A DNA stretch of 64,000 nt. Source: Ruoffia halotolerans. Its GTDB lineage: Bacteria > Bacillota > Bacilli > Lactobacillales > Aerococcaceae. This document shows positions 50,197 through 58,966 of this stretch, one piece after another (the stretch's first letter is position 1; every line of letters begins with the position of its first letter). The stretch is from positions 1 through 64,000 of the forward strand of contig NZ_JACAOA010000010.1 of NCBI RefSeq assembly GCF_014049385.1, read 5' to 3'. The notes below the pieces were generated by a model. That model made no database searches. It was not told the DNA's origin and saw only the letters and a program-made list of their open reading frames with translations. The position numbers were made by a program, and so were the translations under genes.

Positions 50197-51228
50197 ATGA
50201 TTGAAATCAAAAATTTAGAAATTAAGTATGATGATTTTGTAGCAATCGATAATATAAGTTTTACTATTGAAGAAGGTGAGTTTTTTACTTTGCTTGGACC
50301 TTCAGGATGTGGAAAGACGACAACACTACGTTCAATAGCAGGTTTTCTTACTCCCAGTCAAGGAGAAATTAAAATTCACGGAAATAATATTATTCCGATT
50401 CCAATTGAACAAAGAGACATAGGAATGGTATTTCAATCCTATGCGTTATTTCCTACGATGACAGTTTATGACAATATAGCATACGGGTTAAAGGTTGATA
50501 AGCTACCGAAACAAGAAATTCAAGTAAAAGTAGATGAGTTAGCAAAGCTAGTTGAACTAGATCAAAGTCACCTTCATAAGAATGTTTCTGAACTTTCAGG
50601 TGGACAACAGCAAAGAGTAGCCATTGCTCGTGCCTTAGCAAAAAATCCTAAAATTGTCTTATTTGATGAACCACTTTCAAATTTAGACGCTAAATTACGT
50701 AAACAATTAAGAAGTGAATTGAAACGAATCCAAAGTGAGACAGGGATGACAGCAATTTACGTGACACATGACCAAGAAGAAGCTCTTGAATTATCCGATC
50801 ATATAGCAGTTTTTAATAATGGAAAGATTGATCAAATAGGAACGCCAGAAGAAATCTATAATCAATCAAAAACGGAATTCGTTTGTAAATTTATTGGAGA
50901 AGCAAATATAGTTGGAAATGAGTTGATGTCTAAGATCAATGAACAGCTTAGTGAAAATCAACAGTTTGATTTATCAAAAAAACATTATATTCGGGAAGAA
51001 AAAATTAAATTGTGGCGCACTAATAACGAGAAAGATTCAGTAGCGTTAAAAGCGACAGTTTCTCATATACAATTTGCAGGAAAGTTTTTAACTTATACAT
51101 TAAAAAGTTTTGGGACCATTTTTAAAACGATTGAAAAGCAAGATGGGAATCAGACAGAATTTGCACAAGATGAAGTAACAATATTTATACATCCTAAAGA
51201 TATTCTGGAGTACGAGGTGAGTTTATAA
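50197..51228 (+). CDS. ABC transporter ATPase (PotA/FbpC-like)
   Basis: 343 aa. Walker A GPSGCGKTTTL, signature LSGGQQQR, Walker B IVLFDEPLSNLD and the H-loop VTHDQEEA are intact. A C-terminal TOBE-type domain (about 240-343) places it with spermidine, iron and phosphonate importer ATPases. AGGGAGGA supports the ATG. It overlaps the permease start by one base. Confidence 0.88.
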   Translation: MIEIKNLEIKYDDFVAIDNISFTIEEGEFFTLLGPSGCGKTTTLRSIAGFLTPSQGEIKIHGNNIIPIPIEQRDIGMVFQSYALFPTMTVYDNIAYGLKVDKLPKQEIQVKVDELAKLVELDQSHLHKNVSELSGGQQQRVAIARALAKNPKIVLFDEPLSNLDAKLRKQLRSELKRIQSETGMTAIYVTHDQEEALELSDHIAVFNNGKIDQIGTPEEIYNQSKTEFVCKFIGEANIVGNELMSKINEQLSENQQFDLSKKHYIREEKIKLWRTNNEKDSVALKATVSHIQFAGKFLTYTLKSFGTIFKTIEKQDGNQTEFAQDEVTIFIHPKDILEYEVSL

Positions 51229-52988
51229 TGGCATCAGTTACAAGAAAAAAGAATGTTTTACAGCGACTCCCAATGATATTGTTAATTCTATTTATATTAT
51301 GGTTTTTATTAACTTTTTTATTTAATCCTGTATTTACGATAATGAAAGATACATTTTGGGTAGATCGACAGTTTACAACAGATGCGGTGTCGAAAATATT
51401 GCGTTCGAATAGGGCTTTAACAGCGGTTATGAACTCTGTGATTTTAGCAATTGTGTTAACTTTTACAATAAATATTGTAGGTACCTTTATTGTTTTGGTG
51501 ACAGAATACTTTGATATAAAGGGAGCCGCTATTTTAAGAATTGGCTTTATGTCGACACTCGTTTTTTCGGGCTTAGTATTAAACAATGGTTATTTATATG
51601 TTTACGGACAGAATGGTATTTTAACAAAGTTACTGCTCTCAATTAATCCCAATCTTGATCCACAATGGTTTACGGGATTTCCAGCAGTAGTTTTCGTAAT
51701 GACTTTTGCCTGTACATCAAATCACATGTTGTTTTTGAGAAATGCTGTAAAAGGATTGGATAGTAGTGTTATTGAAGCAGCAGAAAATTTAGGGAGTAGC
51801 CAGTGGCAAATATTAAAAAGTGTTGTCATTCCGATGTTGAAGCCTGTACTAATTACGCTGACAATCATGTCATTTCAAATTGGACTGAGTGCGATGTCAG
51901 CACCTCTAATGGTAGGTGGAAGTTTCCAAACAATTTCACCTCTAATATTGACATTTTCTCAACGCCCAGCTTCCCGTGACATCGCTGCTTTACTTTCACT
52001 AGTTTTAGGTTTAGCTCAGATCGTATTACTAATCGTGATGACATACAACGAAAAAAGAGGGAATTACTTATCAATTTCTAAAACAAAAACGAAACTAATA
52101 AAACAAAAAATTAACAATCCAATATTAAATACTGTAGTTCATATAATTGCATATGTTCTGTTTATAATTTATGTTCTTCCTTTAATATTAGTAGTATTGT
52201 TTAGTTTTATGGATACACAAGGAATTACACAATCAATACTATCGATGGACTTCTTTACATTAGAGCATTACCAAAGTATTTTGAGTGATGCAGGCAACTT
52301 ACAACCTATATTAACCAGTTTTACATTCTCTGGTATTGCGGCTGTTGCTTCTGTAGTCTTCATGTTAGTTATAGTCCGCTTAGTTATGACTCATCGAAAA
52401 AGTAATTTTTTCGAAGGTATTGAGTTAGCATTTTATATACCTTGGTTACTACCAGCATTACTAATCGCTCTAGGAGTAATTCTAGCTTACGATGAACCGT
52501 CTGCTTTGCTTTTTGGTAATTTAGTAGTCGGAACATGGTGGGTATTACCAGTTGTATATTTAATTATGATGCTACCCTCAACTTTAAGGTATTTGAAGAG
52601 TGCATACTACTCTTTCGATCAAAACCTAGAAGATGCCTCACGCGTACTTGGTTCATCAGGTTTCAGGACATTTTGGCAAGTAATATTTCCAGCTTTATTA
52701 CCAACTGCCTTAGCCTTAATTGCTTTGAATTTTAACAGTTATTTAGCAGATTATGATTTATCCGTTTTCCTATATCAACCAGGGAGACCGACGCTAGGGA
52801 TTGCCATTAGGGAAAATGCAGCACCTGGAGCAAACGTTGATGCAGTTGCTGTAAACTTAGTTTACTCAGTGCTATTAATGGTTGTGAGTTCATTAGTACT
52901 TTACTTTGTTTATGGACGAGGTACACAAGTTGGGGAGAAACGAAGTGGTTTCGTAAGAGCCTCGAATAGAAAACGAGGCAGAAAATGA
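51228..52988 (+). CDS. ABC transporter permease, two fused modules (FbpB-like)
   Basis: 586 aa with two tandem BPD_transp_1 domains, about residues 15-265 and 300-575, and about twelve membrane helices. Each module has a cytoplasmic contact loop (EAAENLGSSQWQILKSVVIP and EDASRVLGSSGFRTFWQVIF). The fused form is typical of iron, thiamine and some phosphonate importers. The tail is basic (RKRGRK). It overlaps the GDPD gene by 4 nt. Substrate not readable from the permease. Confidence 0.88.
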   Translation: MASVTRKKNVLQRLPMILLILFILWFLLTFLFNPVFTIMKDTFWVDRQFTTDAVSKILRSNRALTAVMNSVILAIVLTFTINIVGTFIVLVTEYFDIKGAAILRIGFMSTLVFSGLVLNNGYLYVYGQNGILTKLLLSINPNLDPQWFTGFPAVVFVMTFACTSNHMLFLRNAVKGLDSSVIEAAENLGSSQWQILKSVVIPMLKPVLITLTIMSFQIGLSAMSAPLMVGGSFQTISPLILTFSQRPASRDIAALLSLVLGLAQIVLLIVMTYNEKRGNYLSISKTKTKLIKQKINNPILNTVVHIIAYVLFIIYVLPLILVVLFSFMDTQGITQSILSMDFFTLEHYQSILSDAGNLQPILTSFTFSGIAAVASVVFMLVIVRLVMTHRKSNFFEGIELAFYIPWLLPALLIALGVILAYDEPSALLFGNLVVGTWWVLPVVYLIMMLPSTLRYLKSAYYSFDQNLEDASRVLGSSGFRTFWQVIFPALLPTALALIALNFNSYLADYDLSVFLYQPGRPTLGIAIRENAAPGANVDAVAVNLVYSVLLMVVSSLVLYFVYGRGTQVGEKRSGFVRASNRKRGRK

Positions 52989-54832
52989 TAAATAATAGAT
53001 TTCAATACCACTTAAACAAGTATCCTTTTTTAATAATGTCTCATCGTGGCTTTTGGGGAGGCAATATTATTCAAAACACAACTCAATCTGCTCAATTAGC
53101 TTATGCAGCTGGAGCTGATATTGTAGAAATTGATATTTGTCGATCCAAAGATGGAATTTTTTATCTATTTCATGATGGTGAGGAGTTAGACTTATTAGGT
53201 ATTAACAAGCCTTTTTGGGAATTTAATTCTGACTTTATAGATAGCGCTTCAGTGCTAAATTCATTAGGTAACCCATCAGGTTATCGAATACAAAGGTTGT
53301 CTGAATTTTTATCATGGCTCCCGAATGATAGATTAGTTAATATTGATCGTTCATGGCATTATTGGGAAGATAAATCATTTTTTTCGCTGATACACAATTC
53401 TGGGAAAAGTAAATCTCTTTTACTCAAAAGTCCAGTCAATAATAGGTGGCTTACTTCATTCGAAAGAAACGCCGGTGATCTTGCTTTTATGCCAATTGTT
53501 AAAAGCCACGAAGATGTAATAAGTGTATTAGGATATGACAATTTGAACACAGTTGGAATGGAATTAGTTGTAAAATCAGTCGATAGTGAATTATTAGATA
53601 AGAATTTTATTAAAACACTCAAAAACCATGGGTTCTTTTTGATGGCAAATGCTGAGAAACTAGGTGAAAATTTCAATTTATTTGCCAACTTTGATGATGA
53701 CATGGCATTACTTGATTCATTAAATTCTGGTTGGGATGTATTTATTTCTTGGGACATCGATGTTATACAAACTGATTGGCCGAATTTCTTGACCGACTAT
53801 CGGATTAAGATTGAAAAAAATGACAAATATTTGGAAGAACAAGAGAGTTTTAATGATTACAACGGCCTAGTTGATCCACAAAAGTTACGCCCACTACTTG
53901 GGGAAAGTTATAGCAACCAAGCTGCTTTTAAATCAGTAGTTGATTTAGTGAACGAGTGGCAAATGAAAAGAGCATTAGCTGAGTTAACTAAACTGGAAAA
54001 GTCAGAAACGACAGCCATTGATGCATTAAGATTCAAAGCGGAAATATATTTTGTCTATGAAGCACATTCAACTTTAATGAAAGTTATTGATAAGCTTCTA
54101 GGGGTTGAACCAGATGATTTACAAGCGCTTTGGTTAGGAGCAATTAGTCGACTAGCCAATAATGAACAAGAAGAAGCTCAAGTTTATATAGAAAAATTAT
54201 TAAACTATCATCCAAAATGGGCTGAGAAGTTACAAAAATATTTAGAAATAATTTCTGAGTACTCAAACTTAAAGCATGTAGTTTCCGATTTAGAAAAATT
54301 AAACTCATTAGATGTGATTGCAATTTATGGATATGGATTAACTGATAAAGGAGAAATTCCACGTATTCTAGAAAATCGGCTCCTAAAAGGTTTGGAATTA
54401 TCACAAGCTTTTCCTGAAGCAAAAGTGATAGTGAGTGGTGGTGCAGTCACAACACCGTTTAATGAAGCAGAAGCAATGACATCCTTTTTAATTGAACATG
54501 GTGTGTCTAAAGAGCGTATAATTATGGAGCCTTTAGCGAAAGATACCGTTGGAAATAGCGTTATGATAGCCCCAATATTAAAAGAATCACGTTTTGAAAA
54601 CTGTAGTGTAGTTACTTCGGTGACACATTTACCTCGAGCAATTATGAGTTTAATCGGAGCTTTAGATTCCGTAGATTATACTTTAGATATTTACGGCGCT
54701 TCAGCTGAAGAGATGATAATTGATATACCACAAAATGAAAGACGCTTAACTTATAGTACTCTATTTAGAGCCTTGGACCTATATACTAAAAACGATTTGG
54801 AAAGTGTGAGATTTAATGACAGTAACTTTTAA
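52985..54832 (+). CDS. GDPD-TPR-like-DUF218 fusion phosphodiesterase
   Basis: 615 aa. Residues about 15-270 form a glycerophosphodiester phosphodiesterase domain with the catalytic set SHRGFWGG (H20-R21), EID (E48, D50) and HD (H63-D64). Residues about 310-420 are helical and TPR-like (AIDALRFKAEIYFVYEAHST). Residues about 440-595 are a DUF218/YdcF domain (VIAIYGYG; VIVSGGAVTTPFNEAEAM; EPLAKDTVGNS). There is no signal peptide, so it acts in the cytosol, presumably on what the ABC system imports. The fusion of GDPD with DUF218 is unusual. Start ATG overlaps the permease stop. Confidence 0.85.
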   Translation: MINNRFQYHLNKYPFLIMSHRGFWGGNIIQNTTQSAQLAYAAGADIVEIDICRSKDGIFYLFHDGEELDLLGINKPFWEFNSDFIDSASVLNSLGNPSGYRIQRLSEFLSWLPNDRLVNIDRSWHYWEDKSFFSLIHNSGKSKSLLLKSPVNNRWLTSFERNAGDLAFMPIVKSHEDVISVLGYDNLNTVGMELVVKSVDSELLDKNFIKTLKNHGFFLMANAEKLGENFNLFANFDDDMALLDSLNSGWDVFISWDIDVIQTDWPNFLTDYRIKIEKNDKYLEEQESFNDYNGLVDPQKLRPLLGESYSNQAAFKSVVDLVNEWQMKRALAELTKLEKSETTAIDALRFKAEIYFVYEAHSTLMKVIDKLLGVEPDDLQALWLGAISRLANNEQEEAQVYIEKLLNYHPKWAEKLQKYLEIISEYSNLKHVVSDLEKLNSLDVIAIYGYGLTDKGEIPRILENRLLKGLELSQAFPEAKVIVSGGAVTTPFNEAEAMTSFLIEHGVSKERIIMEPLAKDTVGNSVMIAPILKESRFENCSVVTSVTHLPRAIMSLIGALDSVDYTLDIYGASAEEMIIDIPQNERRLTYSTLFRALDLYTKNDLESVRFNDSNF

Positions 54833-55691
54833 TGAAGAAGGAAAATTTCGTATTGCTCAGGTAACGGATGTTCATTTAAATCATTATCCTTTTGATGACA
54901 ATGATGAACAAATTTTATCTGATATATTTAATGCAATTCAACATATTAAACCGGATTTAATAATGATTACAGGAGATTTTAGTAATAGTTATAATAATCC
55001 AGAAGAACTTGGAATAATGACTGGCTTTTTTGAATTTCTTAATAAGTTTGATATACCAAAGGCAATCACTTATGGAAATCATGATACAGAATTTGAATTG
55101 AGCCGACAGGACGCAGAAAAGTTGTTTAACAAAGTCGTTAAAAATAAAGTAATTCGAAAACATGAAAAAATAGTAGGAGATTTAACTCAATATGTCATTG
55201 AAGTTAATGATGCGAGAGGCTTTTTAAATCGCGTACTCTATGTAATGGATACTGGACATGTGGCTCCGGGCCCGATGAAGACTAATGATTGGATTTTACC
55301 AAATCAAGTAGAGTGGTTTAGAGAAGCAAGCAAGGAATATAAAGTGCTCAAAGATAATCTGTTATTTATTCATATTCCTATACCAGAATACTTGAGAGCA
55401 AAGGATCAAATTGTTAGTGGCACTTTATTGGAACCAAATCAATTGATATCAACAAGTCGAGTAAATACAGGGCTATTTTCTGAATTACTTTTTTCAGATC
55501 AAATATATGGAGTGTTTTGTGGACACAATCATTTGAACAACGCAGAACTGCTTTGGGAAGGAATTCATCTTTTCTATGGAATGTTTAGTGGTAAAGAAGA
55601 GAAGGCTGGGGATTTCCGTGGTATACGATATATAGATTTAGCTACTGATGATTCAGTTCAATCTGAATGTGTATTTTATAAAGATTTGTAA
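54816..55691 (+). CDS. Calcineurin-like metallophosphoesterase
   Basis: 291 aa. The metal-binding set is complete: TDVH (D18, H20), ITGD, YGNHD, an internal LFIHIPIPE histidine and CGHNH near residue 238. No signal peptide or membrane helix. It overlaps the upstream GDPD gene by 17 nt and ends the five-gene operon. Inference: it removes phosphate from the monoester left by the GDPD, or cleaves the diester itself. A terminator follows. Confidence 0.88.
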   Translation: MTVTFNEEGKFRIAQVTDVHLNHYPFDDNDEQILSDIFNAIQHIKPDLIMITGDFSNSYNNPEELGIMTGFFEFLNKFDIPKAITYGNHDTEFELSRQDAEKLFNKVVKNKVIRKHEKIVGDLTQYVIEVNDARGFLNRVLYVMDTGHVAPGPMKTNDWILPNQVEWFREASKEYKVLKDNLLFIHIPIPEYLRAKDQIVSGTLLEPNQLISTSRVNTGLFSELLFSDQIYGVFCGHNHLNNAELLWEGIHLFYGMFSGKEEKAGDFRGIRYIDLATDDSVQSECVFYKDL

Positions 55692-55697
55692 TAAGTG

Positions 55698-55722
55698 AGC
55701 CTGCTTTGTAGCAGGCTTTTTT
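55698..55722 (+). terminator. Terminator of the phosphodiester operon
   Basis: AGCCTGC and GCAGGCT pair around TTTGTA-type loop bases, then TTTTTT. Confidence 0.88.
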
Positions 55723-55760
55723 CATTATAGAAATTTTGAATGAAAAGGGTAGTATTGTGG

Positions 55761-55923
55761 GTTGTGGGGCGTCGTGAGTTGGCGCGACAGTCCGCAAATT
55801 CGTTTCCGTAGCGTCGTGAGTTGGCGCGACGTACCGCAAATCAGTTTCCGGAGTGTCGTGAGTAAGCACTACGCTACGCAAGCTCATTTTCGGACCGTCG
55901 TGGGAGTTCACGACGCACCGCAC
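55761..55923. repeat. Family 3 repeat block B, four 42-bp units
   Basis: GTCGTG cores at 55771, 55813, 55855 and 55897. Gap-free and about 90% identical to block A at 48541-48703. Blocks A and B bracket the phosphodiester operon as direct repeats. Confidence 0.85.
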
Positions 55924-56019
55924 CAAGTCGTCATATTCTATTTTCCGAGGCACTGGGCGTATATTTTTCCGCAATACTTGGTATAATAGGTATAAAATGC
56001 AATTTAGAGAGGTTTTTAT

Positions 56020-56931
56020 ATGGTAAGAATTGGGGTAGTTGGTAGTATTTCCACGGATTTTGTCGTAGAGGCGAGTCGCCGGCCTGAGCAAGGCGAGACG
56101 GTTTTTGGTGATTCATTTGAAACAAGTTTTGGCGGAAAAGGTGCGAACCAAGCAGTGGCGTCCGCGCGTTTAGGTGCCGATGTATCAATAATCGGCGCCG
56201 TTGGCGATGACGAGTTCGCGAATCGCTTAGTGACAAATTTACAAAATGAAAACATAAATACAGACGCAGTTCAAAATGTGAGCGGTGTGCCTTCCGGATC
56301 GGCGATCATCACTTTAGTTGAGCGAGACAACTCAATTATTTACGTTGCGGGTGCAAATGACGAGGTCAAGCCAGAAGATATTTCAAAAGAGCTCGTGAAA
56401 AGTTTTGATATTATGCTTGTTCAAAATGAAACACCAGTTGAAACCATCGAGCAATTAATTGATATGTGTAATGAAGTTGATACGCCAATTATACTCAACC
56501 CTGCCCCCGCACGTGAAATGAGCGAGGCTTACATTGCTAAAGTAGACTATCTCACTCCGAACGAATCTGAGTTCAAGGTGCTATTTCCCGGGGAGACTAT
56601 GGAAAATATTTTACAAAAAAATCCTAATAAAATTATCGTCACTTTAGGAGCTGAAGGAGCGGTCTTCTTCGACGGAAAATCACATCAGTGGATTCCGGCG
56701 GTTGATGTGCTGGACGTGGTCGACACAACTGGAGCGGGTGACACATTCAATGGGGCGCTAGCATTTGGAGTAGCTTCAGGCTTGGCTTTAGAAGAGAGTG
56801 TGCAGTTTGCGAATTTAGCAGGCTCGCTTTCAATCACTAAAAAAGGTGCCCAAGCAGGGATGCCGACCTTAGAAATGATGCGAGAACATAAAAAATTTAA
56901 TACAAAATGGAAATTTGGAGGAGAAAAATAA
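56020..56931 (+). CDS. rbsK: Ribokinase
   Basis: 303 aa, PfkB family. GGKGANQAVASARLG (sugar site), GVPSGSAII and the C-terminal DTTGAGDTFNGALAF with the catalytic Asp and anion hole are intact. It phosphorylates D-ribose, or deoxyribose in some members, to the 5-phosphate. GAGAGG precedes the ATG. Its stop overlaps the thioesterase start by one base. No ribose transporter is nearby. A decayed copy of this gene and its partner lies at 42666-44001. Confidence 0.9.
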   Translation: MVRIGVVGSISTDFVVEASRRPEQGETVFGDSFETSFGGKGANQAVASARLGADVSIIGAVGDDEFANRLVTNLQNENINTDAVQNVSGVPSGSAIITLVERDNSIIYVAGANDEVKPEDISKELVKSFDIMLVQNETPVETIEQLIDMCNEVDTPIILNPAPAREMSEAYIAKVDYLTPNESEFKVLFPGETMENILQKNPNKIIVTLGAEGAVFFDGKSHQWIPAVDVLDVVDTTGAGDTFNGALAFGVASGLALEESVQFANLAGSLSITKKGAQAGMPTLEMMREHKKFNTKWKFGGEK

Positions 56932-57437
56932 TGACAATTAAAAAAGTAAGTGACTCACGTGTGGTGCAGACGCACTTGATTATGCCTGGGGACGGGAACC
57001 GTCACAACACACTTTACGGCGGAAATTTAATGCGCATGATTGATAACGTATCAGCGATTAGTTTCACAAGACATACGCGTTCCCTTGGTGCGACTGCATC
57101 GATGGATGTTTTGAACTTTATTAAACCATTACCCGTATCGAATTCGGTGTGCATCGAAACGATCGTCTCGGGTGTAGGCAAACGCTCAGCAGAAATTTTC
57201 GCGAAAGTCATCGGAGAGGATCTAGCAACCGGCGAACGCTATTTAGCAGCAACAGCCTTTTTAACATTTGTGGTCGTGGACGAAAATGCGCCAGACATCC
57301 CGCAACTAGAAGCGGAGACTGAAGAAGAGCGCTACATAATGGAAGGCTACGCAGAGCGTCGTAAGAAACGTTCAGAAGATCGGATGGCAGATCGTGAATT
57401 TCAAGAAAATATTTCAATCGAATTCCCTTGGGGATAA
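56931..57437 (+). CDS. Acyl-CoA thioesterase, hot-dog fold
   Basis: 168 aa from ATG 56931, chosen because GGAGGAG precedes it; an upstream frame opens at 56907. The YciA/BACH-type hot-dog motifs are present: LYGGNLMRMIDNVSAI (with the active-site Asp), ATASMDVLNFIKPL and GVGKRSAEIFAKV. It hydrolyses acyl-CoA thioesters; chain length unknown. Its pairing with ribokinase is preserved in the decayed duplicate, so the pairing predates the duplication. A terminator follows. Confidence 0.87.
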   Translation: MTIKKVSDSRVVQTHLIMPGDGNRHNTLYGGNLMRMIDNVSAISFTRHTRSLGATASMDVLNFIKPLPVSNSVCIETIVSGVGKRSAEIFAKVIGEDLATGERYLAATAFLTFVVVDENAPDIPQLEAETEEERYIMEGYAERRKKRSEDRMADREFQENISIEFPWG

Positions 57438-57483
57438 AAAAATAAAGTCAAAGCACAACTGCTTTGGCTTTTTTATTTGATTG

Positions 57484-57640
57484 CGGGGCGTCGTGAACCG
57501 GCACGACACTCCGTAAATTGACTTGCGTAGCGTCGTGCTGACTCACGACACTCCGCATTCGCGAATACGGTTCATCGTACTCACCCACGACGCTCCGGAA
57601 ACCGATTTGCGGTACGTCGTACTAGCTCACGACGCACTTT
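57484..57640. repeat. Family 3 repeat block C, four 42-bp units
   Basis: Cores at 57490, 57532, 57574 (ATCGTA variant) and 57616. The block is collinear with block D at 58717-58872, with the same order of unit variants (for example a shared CTCCGCATTCGCGAATACGG segment in the middle). Blocks C and D bracket the second NERD gene. Confidence 0.85.
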
Positions 57641-57694
57641 AACCAGCTTAATCCAAATTTATTTCCAAAAAACTGCAAATAAAATAATGGAAAT

Positions 57695-57720
57695 GCCCAT
57701 TTTTTACGTATGTATATATA
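57695..57720 (+). promoter_or_regulatory. Element shared with the first NERD gene
   Basis: GCCCA then TTTTTTACGTATGTATATATA, closely matching 8481-8503. Here it lies 27 nt before the start codon instead of 11, so it is not simply part of the ribosome binding region. Confidence 0.55.
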
Positions 57721-57747
57721 ATAGAAAAACATACTGGAGGTAAACAC

Positions 57748-58716
57748 ATGGACAAACCGTTTGAATTGCAATTTTATGAATGCTTAAATGAAAGATGCGA
57801 ACTACCGACTTCTGTCAAAAACAGACTAGCCAGACAACAGGTCGGTTACGAAGGACACTTAGATTTTATTAATATACTGAGGGAGAATCTCCCCGGACAT
57901 TTTTTAATATTAAATGATATTTTCTATAGATTGCCTTATAAGTTTACTCAAATTGATACGATTTTAATTACAGTTCATGCGATTTACCGATTTGAAGTGA
58001 AAAATTTACTCAGTGAATTTACGTATAAGGAAGGCTTTTGGTACCGAAAAGGTGAGCGACTGTCGCGCAATTTCTTTACCCAAGTCAAACGAGCGGGAGA
58101 AATTTTTGAGGAAATTATTCAAAATGATGGACTTTATTTGCCTGTGGAATCGCAACTGGTGTTTATCAATGAAGACGATACGGTTAAAATTTTCGACCAG
58201 GAAAATGTCAGCCCCTATTTAATGCGGTGGGAACTGCGATCGTATTTGAAAAAAGTGGTTGAAGATAGCCGAGGAGGCTCGATGAATCCGAAAGAAATCG
58301 CAAAGTACTTAATGAGCAAAGCAACTGAAGGGCATTTAGTCGTTGATGTGATGGACAAGAAATTGCGCGCTTTAGCGCGGAGTGGTATCCTGTGTGAAAA
58401 TTGTGATAGCTGGCGAGTAGATGTGATATCGCGACGCTATCATATATTGTGTAAAAATTGCGGACGCCAAGAACCAAAACAAAGAGCGGTTCTGCGTACG
58501 ATTTGTGATTACGGGCTTTTGTATTATGATCGACCACTGACGAAAAGTTCGGTGACTGAATTTATTGGCGAACCAAGTCTGGAGTATATTATTAAGCGGA
58601 CTTTACGAAATTATTTTGAATTACACTCAAAAGGGAAGGCATCAACTTATGTCAACCCGGCAAAACGAATGAAGTTTGCTTTTAAAGGTGAGGAATTTAG
58701 ATACTATTCAAAATAG
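57748..58716 (+). CDS. NERD-domain, zinc-ribbon protein (paralogue 2)
   Basis: 322 aa. A NERD domain at about 30-150 (VGYEGHLDFINIL, then QIDTILI and YRFEVKNLLSEF with the D...ExK pattern). A zinc ribbon lies near residue 217 (LCENCD...LCKNCG), followed by a helical C-terminal region. The same order of parts occurs in the protein at 8515-9438, with low sequence identity by eye. CTGGAGGT supports the ATG. Repeat block C lies upstream and block D starts right after the stop codon. Predicted nuclease or DNA-processing protein; real function unknown. Confidence 0.75.
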   Translation: MDKPFELQFYECLNERCELPTSVKNRLARQQVGYEGHLDFINILRENLPGHFLILNDIFYRLPYKFTQIDTILITVHAIYRFEVKNLLSEFTYKEGFWYRKGERLSRNFFTQVKRAGEIFEEIIQNDGLYLPVESQLVFINEDDTVKIFDQENVSPYLMRWELRSYLKKVVEDSRGGSMNPKEIAKYLMSKATEGHLVVDVMDKKLRALARSGILCENCDSWRVDVISRRYHILCKNCGRQEPKQRAVLRTICDYGLLYYDRPLTKSSVTEFIGEPSLEYIIKRTLRNYFELHSKGKASTYVNPAKRMKFAFKGEEFRYYSK

Positions 58717-58872
58717 GGCGTCGTGAAGTCGCGCGACGCACCGTAAATTGACTTGCGTAGCGTCGCACCGCCTCGCGACACTCCGCATTCGCGAATACGG
58801 TTCATCGTGCTGACCCGCGACGCTCCGGAAACTGATTTACGGTCCGTCGAACCATCTCACGACGCCCCGTAA
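58717..58872. repeat. Family 3 repeat block D, four 42-bp units
   Basis: Cores at 58720, 58762, 58804 and 58846, starting at the base after the NERD stop codon. Collinear with block C. Confidence 0.85.
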
Positions 58873-58966
58873 GCTCACATCCACCCCATATTTCACCCCG
58901 TATTATGGAACGAGCGACTGAATTATGATAATATGAATGCACGTAAATTGATTAAAGGAGGTTATT

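Larger units (their letters stand above)
55692..56019. other. Intergenic region: terminator, repeat block B, ribokinase promoter
   Basis: 328 bp without a gene: a terminator (55698-55722), repeat block B (55761-55923) and an extended -10 promoter TTGGTATAAT at 55978-55987 for the ribokinase-thioesterase operon. Confidence 0.75.
57438..57747. other. Intergenic region: terminator, repeat block C, NERD upstream element
   Basis: 310 bp without a gene. It holds a terminator at 57445-57475 (AAGTCAAAGC with GCTTTGGCTT, then Ts), repeat block C (57484-57640) and the element shared with the first NERD gene (57695-57720). Confidence 0.75.

Noticed and set aside
51194..51586. 130-codon frame antisense to the fused permease
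   Set aside because: Overlaps well-supported coding sequence on the other strand and has no motif or start signal.
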